Shown here piece after piece: positions 44,027 through 51,835 of a stretch of DNA of 64,000 nucleotides. The position numbers were made by a program, and so were the translations under genes. How positions within the stretch are numbered: position 1 is the stretch's first letter; each line of letters opens with the position of its first letter. Source of the DNA: Paraburkholderia ferrariae NBRC 106233 (GTDB lineage: Bacteria > Pseudomonadota > Gammaproteobacteria > Burkholderiales > Burkholderiaceae); assembly GCF_000685035.1 (NCBI RefSeq), contig NZ_BAYB01000014.1, forward strand, positions 1 through 64,000, read 5' to 3'. The notes under the pieces were generated by a model that was given only the letters and a program-made list of their open reading frames with translations, was not told where the DNA came from and did not search any database.

Positions 44027-44350
44027 ATGGAAGTCATCAACCACACCGTCATCAACCTGATCATCTTCGTGCTGGCCGTGTACGTGGGCTATCACGTGGT
44101 CTGGAACGTCACGCCCGCGCTGCATACGCCGCTCATGGCCGTGACCAATGCGATCTCGGCAATCGTGATCGTGGGCGCCATGCTGGCCACGGGGCTGACC
44201 GTGGGCGGCGCGGGCAAGTTCTTCGGCACGCTGGCCGTGCTGCTTGCGGCCGTCAACGTGTTCGGGGGCTTTCTCGTGACAAGGCGCATGCTCGAGATGT
44301 TCCGCAAGAAGGAACCGAAGAAGCTCGCCGGCAAGGAGGGCGCACGATGA
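44027..44350 (+). CDS. pntAB: NAD(P) transhydrogenase alpha subunit, membrane part (PntAB)
   Basis: The 107-residue protein has three predicted membrane helices: HTVINLIIFVLAVYVGYHVV, an ISAIVIVGAMLATGL segment and an LAVLLAAVNVFGGFLV segment. It corresponds to the C-terminal membrane part of E. coli PntA. It lies 19 bases after pntAA, with a GAGGAG site, and its stop overlaps the pntB start by four bases, so the three subunits are coupled. Confidence 0.95.
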   Translation: MEVINHTVINLIIFVLAVYVGYHVVWNVTPALHTPLMAVTNAISAIVIVGAMLATGLTVGGAGKFFGTLAVLLAAVNVFGGFLVTRRMLEMFRKKEPKKLAGKEGAR

Positions 44351-45801
44351 GCATGAACGTCGTTACGCTGCTCTACCTGGTGGCGTCGGTCTGCTTCATC
44401 CAGGCGCTCAAGGGGCTTTCGAACCCGAAGAGCGCGCGCGCCGGCAACGTGTTCGGCATGACCGGCATGGCCATCGCGATCCTCACCACGCTTGCGCTGA
44501 TCGTGAAGGAGTCCGCGCAATTCGGCTCGAACCTCGGGCTCGGCCTCGGGCTGCTGCTCGGGGCGCTGGTGGTCGGCGGGGGGCTGGGGGCCTACGTGGC
44601 CGGGCGCGTCGAGATGACGAAGATGCCCGAACTCGTCGCCGCCATGCACTCGCTGATCGGTCTCGCGGCGGTGTGCATCGCCTATGCGGTGGTGTCCGAG
44701 CCGGCCGCGTTCGGGCTCGTGGCCGAGGACGCCCCCTATCCGGGCTTCCTGCCGTACGGCAACCGCATCGAGCTCTTCATCGGCACGTTCGTCGGGGCGA
44801 TTACCTTCAGCGGCTCGGTGATCGCGTTCGGCAAGCTCTCGGGCAAGTACCGGTTCCGCCTGTTCCAGGGCGCGCCGGTGGTCTACGCGGGGCAGCACCT
44901 CATCAACCTGATGCTCGCGCTCGGCATGGTCGGCTTCGGGATTCTGTTCTTCCTCACGCAGTCGTGGCTGCCCTTCATCGTCATGACGCTGATCGCGTTC
45001 GCGCTGGGCGTGCTCATCATCATTCCGATCGGCGGGGCGGACATGCCCGTCGTGGTGTCGATGCTGAATTCGTACTCGGGGTGGGCGGCGGCCGGTATCG
45101 GCTTCTCGCTGAACAACGCGATGCTGATCATCGCCGGTTCGCTGGTGGGGTCTTCGGGGGCGATCCTCTCGTACATCATGTGCCACGCGATGAACCGCTC
45201 GTTCTTCAACGTGCTGCTGGGCGGCTTCGGCGGCGAGGTGGGCGAAGCGGCGGCGGGCGGCGCGAAGGAGCAGCGGCCGGTGAAGTCGGGCTCGGCCGAC
45301 GATGCCGCGTTCATGCTCGGCAATGCGGAGAGCGTCGTGATCGTGCCGGGCTATGGTCTTGCCGTCGCGCGCGCGCAGCATGCGCTCAAGGAACTCACCG
45401 ATAAACTCGTGGAGAAGGGCGTGGACGTGCGCTACGCCATTCACCCCGTGGCGGGCCGCATGCCGGGCCACATGAACGTGCTGCTCGCGGAAGCCGAGGT
45501 GCCCTACGACATGGTGTTCGAGATGGAGGACATCAACAACGAGTTCGGCCAGACCGACGTGGTGCTGGTGCTGGGCGCGAACGACGTGGTGAACCCGGCG
45601 GCGAAGAACGACCCGAAGTCGCCGATTGCGGGCATGCCGATCATCGAGGCGTACAAGGCGCGCACGGTGATCGTGAACAAGCGCTCGATGGCGGCGGGCT
45701 ATGCCGGGCTCGACAACGAACTGTTCTACATGGACAAGACCATGATGGTGTTCGGCGATGCGAAGAAGGTGATCGAGGACATGGTGAAATCGGTGGAGTG
45801 A
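44347..45801 (+). CDS. pntB: NAD(P) transhydrogenase beta subunit (PntB)
   Basis: PntB supplies the remaining membrane helices and the NADP-binding dIII domain. The 484-residue product has many hydrophobic segments in residues 1-270, with NSYSGWAAAGIGFSLNN, and a C-terminal dIII with VIVPGYGLAVARAQHALKE (the GYGxAVAxAQ NADP motif), HPVAGRMPGHMNVLLAEA and VVNPAAKNDPKSPIAGMP. It overlaps pntAB by four bases and is followed by a terminator. The complex probably replenishes NADPH. Confidence 0.96.
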   Translation: MSMNVVTLLYLVASVCFIQALKGLSNPKSARAGNVFGMTGMAIAILTTLALIVKESAQFGSNLGLGLGLLLGALVVGGGLGAYVAGRVEMTKMPELVAAMHSLIGLAAVCIAYAVVSEPAAFGLVAEDAPYPGFLPYGNRIELFIGTFVGAITFSGSVIAFGKLSGKYRFRLFQGAPVVYAGQHLINLMLALGMVGFGILFFLTQSWLPFIVMTLIAFALGVLIIIPIGGADMPVVVSMLNSYSGWAAAGIGFSLNNAMLIIAGSLVGSSGAILSYIMCHAMNRSFFNVLLGGFGGEVGEAAAGGAKEQRPVKSGSADDAAFMLGNAESVVIVPGYGLAVARAQHALKELTDKLVEKGVDVRYAIHPVAGRMPGHMNVLLAEAEVPYDMVFEMEDINNEFGQTDVVLVLGANDVVNPAAKNDPKSPIAGMPIIEAYKARTVIVNKRSMAAGYAGLDNELFYMDKTMMVFGDAKKVIEDMVKSVE

Positions 45802-45836
45802 TTGCCGATCTTGTCCGTTGCGGGCAGGGAAGGGAA

Positions 45837-45865
45837 AAGCGCGCAGCGATGCGCGCTTTTTCTTT
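45837..45865 (+). terminator. Intrinsic terminator of pntAA-pntAB-pntB
   Basis: Stem AAGCGCGC with GCGCGCTT, 6-base loop, then TTTTTCTTTT. It separates pntB from the opposing WYL regulator. Confidence 0.8.
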
Positions 45866-45882
45866 TGATGCCTGAACCGGCC

Positions 45883-46569
45883 CTAGCGCGAAGGCGTTTT
45901 CACGCGCCGCATGTAGTCGGCGAGCCGGCGCCCGCTGACGTCGGGGAACGGCTCCAGCACTTCGACCTCGCCCATGCGCGCGATGTCGAAATTGCGGAAG
46001 TCCTCGCGCAGTTCGCACCATGCGCCCACGGTCCAGCGCGCGCCCCAGTACACGAGGCCGAGCGGCCACACGCGCCGCCGCGTGTGCGCGCCGAGCCGGT
46101 CGCAATAGGCGAAGTGCACGACGAGGCGCGTATCGACGGCCCGGTGCAGCGCGTCCACTTTTTCCGAAAACGCCCGGTCGACGTGAAACGACGGCACGAA
46201 TACGGCGAGGCGTTCGAGCACCACGCGCTTGTCGGCCGGCATGGTGGCCGCGATCTTGGCGAGCGCGCTGCGCGCGCCGCCGGCCAGCGCGGCGCCGCCC
46301 CACGATTCGGCCATGCGCGCGCCGACTGCGAGGGCCGTAAGTTCGTCGGCGGTGAAGGCGAGCGGCGGCAGGCTCGCGCTGCGTGCGAGGCGGTAGCCGA
46401 TGCCCGCCTCGCCCTCGATCGGCACGCCCGAGAGTTGCAGATCCCGCACGTCCCGGTAGACGGTGCGCGGCGAGACCTCGAGCCATTCGGCAAGCTGCTG
46501 TGCGGTGGTGAGACGGCGGCCGCGCAACAACTCGGCAATGCGAAAGAGACGGTCTGCGCGACGGGACAT
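45883..46569 (-). CDS. YafY-type WYL-domain transcriptional regulator
   Basis: The 228-residue protein has an N-terminal HTH (MSRRADRLFRIAELLRGRRL, then TTAQQLAEWLEVSPRTVYRD) and a C-terminal WYL-type sensor region (VVHFAYCD, RVWPLGLVYWGARWTVGAWC), in which WT/W stands for part of the WYL-like motif. Related YafY proteins regulate neighbouring genes in response to small ligands. The start at 46569 gives the standard MSRRADRLFRI; a longer frame to 46689 adds alanine/proline-rich sequence. It is 177 bases downstream of the VOC gene on the same strand, a common pairing. Confidence 0.88.
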   Translation of the reverse strand: MSRRADRLFRIAELLRGRRLTTAQQLAEWLEVSPRTVYRDVRDLQLSGVPIEGEAGIGYRLARSASLPPLAFTADELTALAVGARMAESWGGAALAGGARSALAKIAATMPADKRVVLERLAVFVPSFHVDRAFSEKVDALHRAVDTRLVVHFAYCDRLGAHTRRRVWPLGLVYWGARWTVGAWCELREDFRNFDIARMGEVEVLEPFPDVSGRRLADYMRRVKTPSR

Positions 46570-46746
46570 GGGCGCTGGCGTGTGGAGTCGGCGAAGGAGC
46601 GGACGGGGCCGTGGAGCGGCCGCTGCCGCGATGATAGCGCCGCTTGCGCTGACGCAGGCGCACGGGTGGCGGGCGTACTCGAACGTCACGCCCCCGCGCG
46701 TTTCAGGCTGGCATCATGGAAACCTCAGGGCTGCATCGATGCGACA

Positions 46747-47136
46747 TCAAACGAGCTTGGACGCATGCAGCCCGACGCGATTGCCCTCGGTGTCGATGAA
46801 GAAGCCGATATAGCCATAGTTGTTCGGCAGCTCCACCGCAGGGCCCTGCTTCTTGCCACCGGCCTTCACCACCCGATCGAGCACGGCCGTCACCGAAGGC
46901 TGTGCGTTCAGGTACACGAGCACGCCTTTCGGATCGGGCTTCGAGTCCTGCGGATTGAAGACGATGCAGCCGCCGGTATCGGCTTCGGTATGCGCGAAGA
47001 GGGCCATGGGCACCCCGCCGACCACGTCGCGCTGCAGCGACGTGTCGAGCGCCGCTTCATAGAAGCTGGCGGCGCGCTCCAGATCGTGCGCGGGGATTTC
47101 GAACCACGAGATGACACGGGACACTTCGGACGACAT
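46747..47136 (-). CDS. VOC superfamily protein (glyoxalase/bleomycin-resistance fold)
   Basis: The 129-residue protein shows the paired beta-alpha-beta modules of the VOC fold: VISWFEIPAHDLERAASFYE at the N-terminus and YGYIGFFIDTEGNRVGLHAS at the C-terminus. Related proteins include YdcJ-like and extradiol-type members; only one candidate metal ligand is clear, so catalysis is uncertain. The start at 47136 lies about 80 bases from the palindrome at 47216-47239, which probably forms part of its promoter. The WYL regulator lies just downstream and is the obvious candidate regulator. Confidence 0.85.
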   Translation of the reverse strand: MSSEVSRVISWFEIPAHDLERAASFYEAALDTSLQRDVVGGVPMALFAHTEADTGGCIVFNPQDSKPDPKGVLVYLNAQPSVTAVLDRVVKAGGKKQGPAVELPNNYGYIGFFIDTEGNRVGLHASKLV

Positions 47137-47182
47137 GATGCGCTCCTCGAATGCGGACTGCTGACGGTGGAAACAGCGGGAT

Positions 47183-47251
47183 CGCCAGATGGCGTAGAAG
47201 GAGTGTGCCGGGGGGCTGCTGACAACGTACTGTCAGCAGGGCCAGATGGCC
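47183..47251 (-). promoter_or_regulatory. Cluster of operator-like palindromes upstream of the VOC gene
   Basis: A perfect 9-bp inverted repeat (arms CTGCTGACA and TGTCAGCAG, 6-bp spacer) occupies 47216-47239. It is flanked by two 12-bp palindromes sharing CCAGATGG: CGCCAGATGGCG at 47183-47194 and GGCCAGATGGCC at 47240-47251. The likely binder is the nearby WYL regulator. Confidence 0.7.
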
Positions 47252-47404
47252 AGCAGCAGTCTGGAGGAGCGGGGAAGAGGCGGGAGGAGAAAACAGCCGC
47301 GCCGACGAAGCGCGGCACGGCGCCGGTACGTGCGCCGCGCACGCCGTGCTTCGTTCGCTGCCCGCTCGTGGCGAGCGGGCACGCGGACTATTACGTCAGT
47401 GGGC

Positions 47405-48727
47405 TCAGGCGTTCTCGTTCGCCGGCGTGCTGCCGCCATTGGCGGGGCGCTGGCGCACGCTGCCCGCGATCAGGTCGAAGCGGAACAAACGGCATTCGAG
47501 CGCGCCGTTGTAGAGCGGCGTCTTCGCCGATTCGCGCAGGCGCAACTGGCCCGGCAGCTTGCGGTCCGAAGTCAGCACGAACGCGCGCCAGCCCGTGAAG
47601 CGCTGCTTGAGCGCGTCGCCGAGCGCCTGGAAGAACTCGCTGTCCGGCGCATCGTCCTGCGTCTGCGCGCGGCGAAAGCCTTCGTCGCCGTTGTCCTCGC
47701 CGCGCAACTCGCGGGCCGTCGGGCGCGCCTCGCCGCGCGCGTTGCGGCCGCGCACCTCGATCCGCTCGCCATACGGCGGGTTGGCCACGAGGATGCCCGG
47801 CGCGTCGGCGGGCGGCGTCATGTTGCGCGCGTCGAGCTGCTTGAGCGGCACGTTGCCGAGCCCCGCGCGCTTGAAGTTGGCGCGCGCCTTTTCGAGCATC
47901 ACGTCGGAAATGTCGCTGCCGAAAATCAGCAGGTCGTGATGCGAGCGGCTTTGCGCCGTGTTGCGCGCCGTGTTCGCCTCGCTCTTCAGGTGGCGCCATG
48001 CCGCCGAATCGAATTGCTTCAGGCGCTCGAAGCCGAAGCTGCGGTCGAGCCCCGGCGCGATGTCGAGCGCTACCTGGGCCGCTTCGGCGAGGAACGTGCC
48101 GCTGCCGCACATCGGGTCGTAGAGCGGCGTGCCGGGCGTCCAGCCGGTGATGCGCAGGATGCCGGCCGCAAGGTTCTCGCGCAGCGGCGCCGCGCCCTTG
48201 TCGAGGCGCCAGCCGCGCTTGAAGAGCGGCTCGCCGGACGTGTCGAGATAGAGCGTGCAGTCGCCGGCCGTGAGGAACGCGAAGACGCGCACGTCGGGAT
48301 ACGCGGTGTCGATGCTCGGGCGCGCGCCGGCTTTCGAGCGCATGCGGTCGCAGATGCCGTCCTTCACGCGCAGCGTCGCGAATTCGAGGCTGCGCAGCGG
48401 CGACTTGATCGCCGTGATATCGACGCGCAGCGTTTCGTTGGCCGTGAACCACTGCTCCCAGCGCTGGCCCGCGGCGAGCGTGTAGATGTCCTGCTCGCTG
48501 CGGTATGGGCCCTGGGCGATTTTCAGGAGCACGCGGCTCGCGATGCGCGAGTGCAGGTTCGCGGCCATGCCGCCGGCCCAGTTGCCGCGCAGATGCACGC
48601 CGCCGGGCACCTCGGCGCCGACCGCGAGTGCGCCGGGCGGCAGGCGCCGCGAGGCGATTTCGGCCAGTTCGGCGGCGAGCGCGGCTTCGAGGCCGCGCGG
48701 GCAGGGGGCAAAAAATTCGAAAGACAT
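47405..48727 (-). CDS. rlmL: 23S rRNA (guanine2445-N2)-methyltransferase-like THUMP protein
   Basis: The 440-residue product has an N-terminal THUMP-like RNA-binding region (residues about 1-170) and a methyltransferase domain with the SAM motif LYDPMCGSGTFLAEAA and catalytic ILVANPPYGERI. This matches the RlmL half of E. coli RlmKL; the RlmK half is absent, as is usual outside gamma-proteobacteria. The Arg-rich insert after NPPY (GRNARGEARPTARELRGEDN) is unusual. The start MSFEFFAPCPRGLEAAL is standard, but the bases just before it are all pyrimidines (TCCCTCCTCCCTC) with no Shine-Dalgarno. Confidence 0.88.
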   Translation of the reverse strand: MSFEFFAPCPRGLEAALAAELAEIASRRLPPGALAVGAEVPGGVHLRGNWAGGMAANLHSRIASRVLLKIAQGPYRSEQDIYTLAAGQRWEQWFTANETLRVDITAIKSPLRSLEFATLRVKDGICDRMRSKAGARPSIDTAYPDVRVFAFLTAGDCTLYLDTSGEPLFKRGWRLDKGAAPLRENLAAGILRITGWTPGTPLYDPMCGSGTFLAEAAQVALDIAPGLDRSFGFERLKQFDSAAWRHLKSEANTARNTAQSRSHHDLLIFGSDISDVMLEKARANFKRAGLGNVPLKQLDARNMTPPADAPGILVANPPYGERIEVRGRNARGEARPTARELRGEDNGDEGFRRAQTQDDAPDSEFFQALGDALKQRFTGWRAFVLTSDRKLPGQLRLRESAKTPLYNGALECRLFRFDLIAGSVRQRPANGGSTPANENA

Positions 48728-48850
48728 GAGGGAGGAGGGACGCTGCGGGGAAGGCGCTATTGTACGCGGGTTGCGGCCCCGGCCCGCGCGGGATGCTGCG
48801 TGCAGGGCGCGAGGGGCGCCCGCGCCGTGCCCGCCGGCGCCCGGCCGGTG

Positions 48851-51058
48851 TCAGTGCGGGGCCGCCTCGTTGGCGTTGGCGGCCTTGCGGCGCGGCCACA
48901 CGAGATCCACGGGATGCCGCGAAATGCGCCGCCAGATCGCGCGCATGAGCGGGCGGACGTCCTTGCGGCCGAGGTCGCGCGAGCGCAGCGCCATCTGCAG
49001 GGCGAGCGCGAAGCTCACCGTCACGTTGAGGATCGCCATGCTCGCCACGCCCGCCACGGCCCACCAGAGCTCGCCGGAGCCGAGCGTGGACGTGCCGAGC
49101 ACCCCCATCGCCACGCCGATCGATCCTGCCGAAAGGGTCACGTGCCGCACCTCGAAGTGAAACGAGATGGCCGAGACCAGCGCCGGCACGACGCCGAGCA
49201 TCAGCCCGAGCACGACGTTGCCCCAGACGCCCGCCGCGTTGGCGCGGCAGAAGCGGGCGAGGCGCGCGGCGCCCGCCGGCCCGAGCGTCATGCGCAGACG
49301 CCGGTTCCAGGCGAGGGCGTCTTCCACGCGATGCAGGACGAACCAGTTGTCGGCCCAGCCGGCGAAGAGGCTCGACGCCCACAGCAGCACGCCCGTGAGC
49401 GCCGCGTAGAGCGGCGTCGGCCCGGCGAGCGAGAACGACTGGAGCGTGGCGTGCGCCTTGGCGGGCGAGATCAGGTTGACGTGAAAGAGCCAGCCGCACA
49501 CGAGCTGGATCGCGAGGCAGGCGGGAAACACGAGCAGCACGTTGCCGAGCACGGCCGCCGCCTGGGTGCGGATGAGCGCCACCACCGACGAGACGAAGCG
49601 CGCCCGCCCGGCCGGCTCGTTGGCGCCGTCGAGTTCGCGGGCAAGGGTGGGCGCCGTCATCGCGGGCTGCTTGGTGGCGAGCGAGAGGTGGCAGAAGTGC
49701 ATGACGAGGAAGCTCACCGCGTAGTTCAGCCCCGCGAACACGCCCTCGATCATCGACGGGAGATGTGCGCCCGTGACGCCGAACTTCACGTATACCGTGA
49801 CCGCCGTCACGAGCCCGCCGCCGGCGGCCATGCGCAGCATGGTCAGGTATTCGGCGCGGTCGCGGGCGATGTAGTGCTCGCCGGTGTCGGCGGACAGTTC
49901 GACCACCTTGCGCGAGAGCAGCGCGAAGTTGCTGCGCACGAGGTGCAGCACGCTCTGGCTCGCCTGGTTCGCCTTCACGAGATCCGCGACGAGGCGCGCC
50001 TGCATGCTCAGGTCGTCGCTGGCCATCCAGGCGTCGAGCAGTTGCTCCGCGCGCTGGATCCGCATGCGCATGCGCTCCACCTGGAACACCGTATCGACGC
50101 GCACGCCGTTGCGGTAGAGGTGGGCGAACACGTCGTCGGTGGCTTTGCGGCAGCCGTCCAGCAGCAGGCGCAGCCACGTCACCTCCTGCAGCAGCCGGTC
50201 GGGCTCGCCCGCGTCGCGGGCGTTCTCCACGGCCAGCATCGCGCGCGTGAGGCGGAAGAACGGCAGGCGCTCGACGGCCACGCGGGCTTCGTCGCCCGAC
50301 AGGCGGCTGCGCACCGTCGGCGAAAGGCCCGTGGAGCTGATCTGGCAGGTGAGGTTGTGCAGCGCCGTCAGCAGATCCACGGAAAGGTCGCTGCGGCCGG
50401 GTTCGGCGGCAACCGGCGCGCCGGGTTCGGCTTCGCCATCCGCGGCGGGAGGCGTCTCGCCGCTGGCGGGCGCCCCGGCCAGGGTTTGCCGCTCCGGTTC
50501 GACGATCAGGTCCTTCAGGCGGCCCAGCAGGTCCGGCGGCAGCGTCGCGATCCATTCGGGGTCGTGGGCGGCCGGAAACATCAGCGTAAAGAGCGCCGCG
50601 AGGTCGCGGCGGCTCGGCGCGGGCGGAATCAACTGCGCCTGGATGCGCTCGGAGAGCGCGCCGAGGAGACCCGAATGGACGGGCATGCCCGCGTCGCAGA
50701 GGAGCGAGATGCTGTCGGCCTCGCGCACCAGCTTGCGCACCATCGCGCCGACGTTGGCCTTCCAGGCCGGATTGCGGTCGAGCACATGCAGCAGATAGCG
50801 CACGCGCGCGTGTTCCGGCGGCCCGCGGCGCGGCGCCTCGGCGGTCGGGCCGGAGGAGGAGCCAGCGGAGGCGGAGGCGGGAGGCGCGGCGTCCAGCTTG
50901 CCGCCGCGGTGAATCCAGTGCGCGAGTTCGATCAGCCAGTCGCTGCGCTCGGCATAGGGGGCGTCGGCATCGGCGACGGCCAGCAGCGCGTCGAGCTGCT
51001 GCCCGGCGCTGCGCGAGGCGCGCCATTTCTTCCAGAGGGTCTTGACGGTACGGAACAT
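48851..51058 (-). CDS. Gcr-family multi-pass membrane protein (annotated 'site-specific recombinase' in the family)
   Basis: The 735-residue protein belongs to a beta-proteobacterial family often named site-specific recombinase Gcr (Pfam SpecificRecomb). I see no serine- or tyrosine-recombinase active site. The N-terminal 350 residues are soluble and helical, and the C-terminal half has several hydrophobic segments (e.g. VALIRTQAAAVLGNVLLVFP, AALTGVLLWASSLFAGWADN). A membrane function seems more likely than DNA recombination. It lies 54 bases after pqiC on the same strand and could belong to that operon. Like rlmL, its start codon lacks a Shine-Dalgarno and is preceded by a pyrimidine-rich stretch. 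Confidence 0.75.
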   Translation of the reverse strand: MFRTVKTLWKKWRASRSAGQQLDALLAVADADAPYAERSDWLIELAHWIHRGGKLDAAPPASASAGSSSGPTAEAPRRGPPEHARVRYLLHVLDRNPAWKANVGAMVRKLVREADSISLLCDAGMPVHSGLLGALSERIQAQLIPPAPSRRDLAALFTLMFPAAHDPEWIATLPPDLLGRLKDLIVEPERQTLAGAPASGETPPAADGEAEPGAPVAAEPGRSDLSVDLLTALHNLTCQISSTGLSPTVRSRLSGDEARVAVERLPFFRLTRAMLAVENARDAGEPDRLLQEVTWLRLLLDGCRKATDDVFAHLYRNGVRVDTVFQVERMRMRIQRAEQLLDAWMASDDLSMQARLVADLVKANQASQSVLHLVRSNFALLSRKVVELSADTGEHYIARDRAEYLTMLRMAAGGGLVTAVTVYVKFGVTGAHLPSMIEGVFAGLNYAVSFLVMHFCHLSLATKQPAMTAPTLARELDGANEPAGRARFVSSVVALIRTQAAAVLGNVLLVFPACLAIQLVCGWLFHVNLISPAKAHATLQSFSLAGPTPLYAALTGVLLWASSLFAGWADNWFVLHRVEDALAWNRRLRMTLGPAGAARLARFCRANAAGVWGNVVLGLMLGVVPALVSAISFHFEVRHVTLSAGSIGVAMGVLGTSTLGSGELWWAVAGVASMAILNVTVSFALALQMALRSRDLGRKDVRPLMRAIWRRISRHPVDLVWPRRKAANANEAAPH

Positions 51059-51112
51059 AAGGAGAACGGAGGTGCCGGCCCGGCCTGTAAGGGCGGCGGG
51101 CCGGCACGGGAA

Positions 51113-51835
51113 TCAGCCGGCGCCCGATTCGGCGGGCGCCGCCGCCGGGCACGCGACGGGAGGCATCGGCTTCGGACGGCTGGCGGTCTTGCTGCCCGGC
51201 GTCATGACGGGCTGCGGCGCCGCGGCGAGCGCACGCACGCCGCTTGCGATCGCCGTCGAGAGCGCTTCGACCGCGTGCCGGTGTCCTTCGACGAGCGCGT
51301 CGTAACCGGTGCCGACCTTCTCGTCGAGCACGCTGCGGCAGGTCATGACCTGCTGCGAGGCGAGCGAACGCACGCTCCAGACCGCATCGATGAGCGCATG
51401 CGAGTCGGGCCACGACTCGAAGCGCTGAACCCGCACGCTCACGCGGTACACGGGCACGCCCTCGGGCCGCGGCGAGCCATACACGTCGATGGTGCCGAGC
51501 TGCTGGGTGAGGTCGCCCGAGAGCGCGCGGCGGATCTCGTCGCCGGGCAGCGAGGCCCAGCGCCGCTGCTCGAGCACATCGACGCGGCTCGCATCCGTCT
51601 GCACGACGAACTGTGCCTTGGCCACCTGCGGCGGCACGTCGATCGGCGCGAGTTCGATCAGGAGGGCCGGGTTCGCGCTCGCCACGGTGGGCGCGCCGCG
51701 CGCCGCGTCGTCGGCCGGGCTCAGCGTGTAGAAGTGGCTGGGCGGCGACGCGCAGCCGGCCAGCACGGCCGCGGCCGCCGCCGCAGCAGCGGCTGCCAGA
51801 GCGGAAGTCCGCGTGAAGAGCCGGTCGAACGTCAT
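51113..51835 (-). CDS. pqiC: PqiC-like outer-membrane lipoprotein
   Basis: PqiC is the lipoprotein partner of PqiA and PqiB in an envelope lipid-transport bridge. The 240-residue product has a lipobox LAGC with the acylated Cys28 after a poly-alanine signal helix (ten or more alanines), then ABC-type auxiliary domain blocks PPSHFYTLSP, LIELAPIDVPPQV and RRWASLPGDEIRRALSG. The start (MTFDRLFTRT) overlaps the pqiB stop by four bases. The C-terminus is proline-rich and low-complexity. Assigned from gene position and the lipoprotein pattern. Confidence 0.88.
   Translation of the reverse strand: MTFDRLFTRTSALAAAAAAAAAAVLAGCASPPSHFYTLSPADDAARGAPTVASANPALLIELAPIDVPPQVAKAQFVVQTDASRVDVLEQRRWASLPGDEIRRALSGDLTQQLGTIDVYGSPRPEGVPVYRVSVRVQRFESWPDSHALIDAVWSVRSLASQQVMTCRSVLDEKVGTGYDALVEGHRHAVEALSTAIASGVRALAAAPQPVMTPGSKTASRPKPMPPVACPAAAPAESGAG

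Noticed and set aside
48851..51058. A mobile-element recombinase
   Set aside because: No recombinase catalytic residues, no flanking repeats and no element boundaries; the gene sits in a conserved chromosomal cluster.
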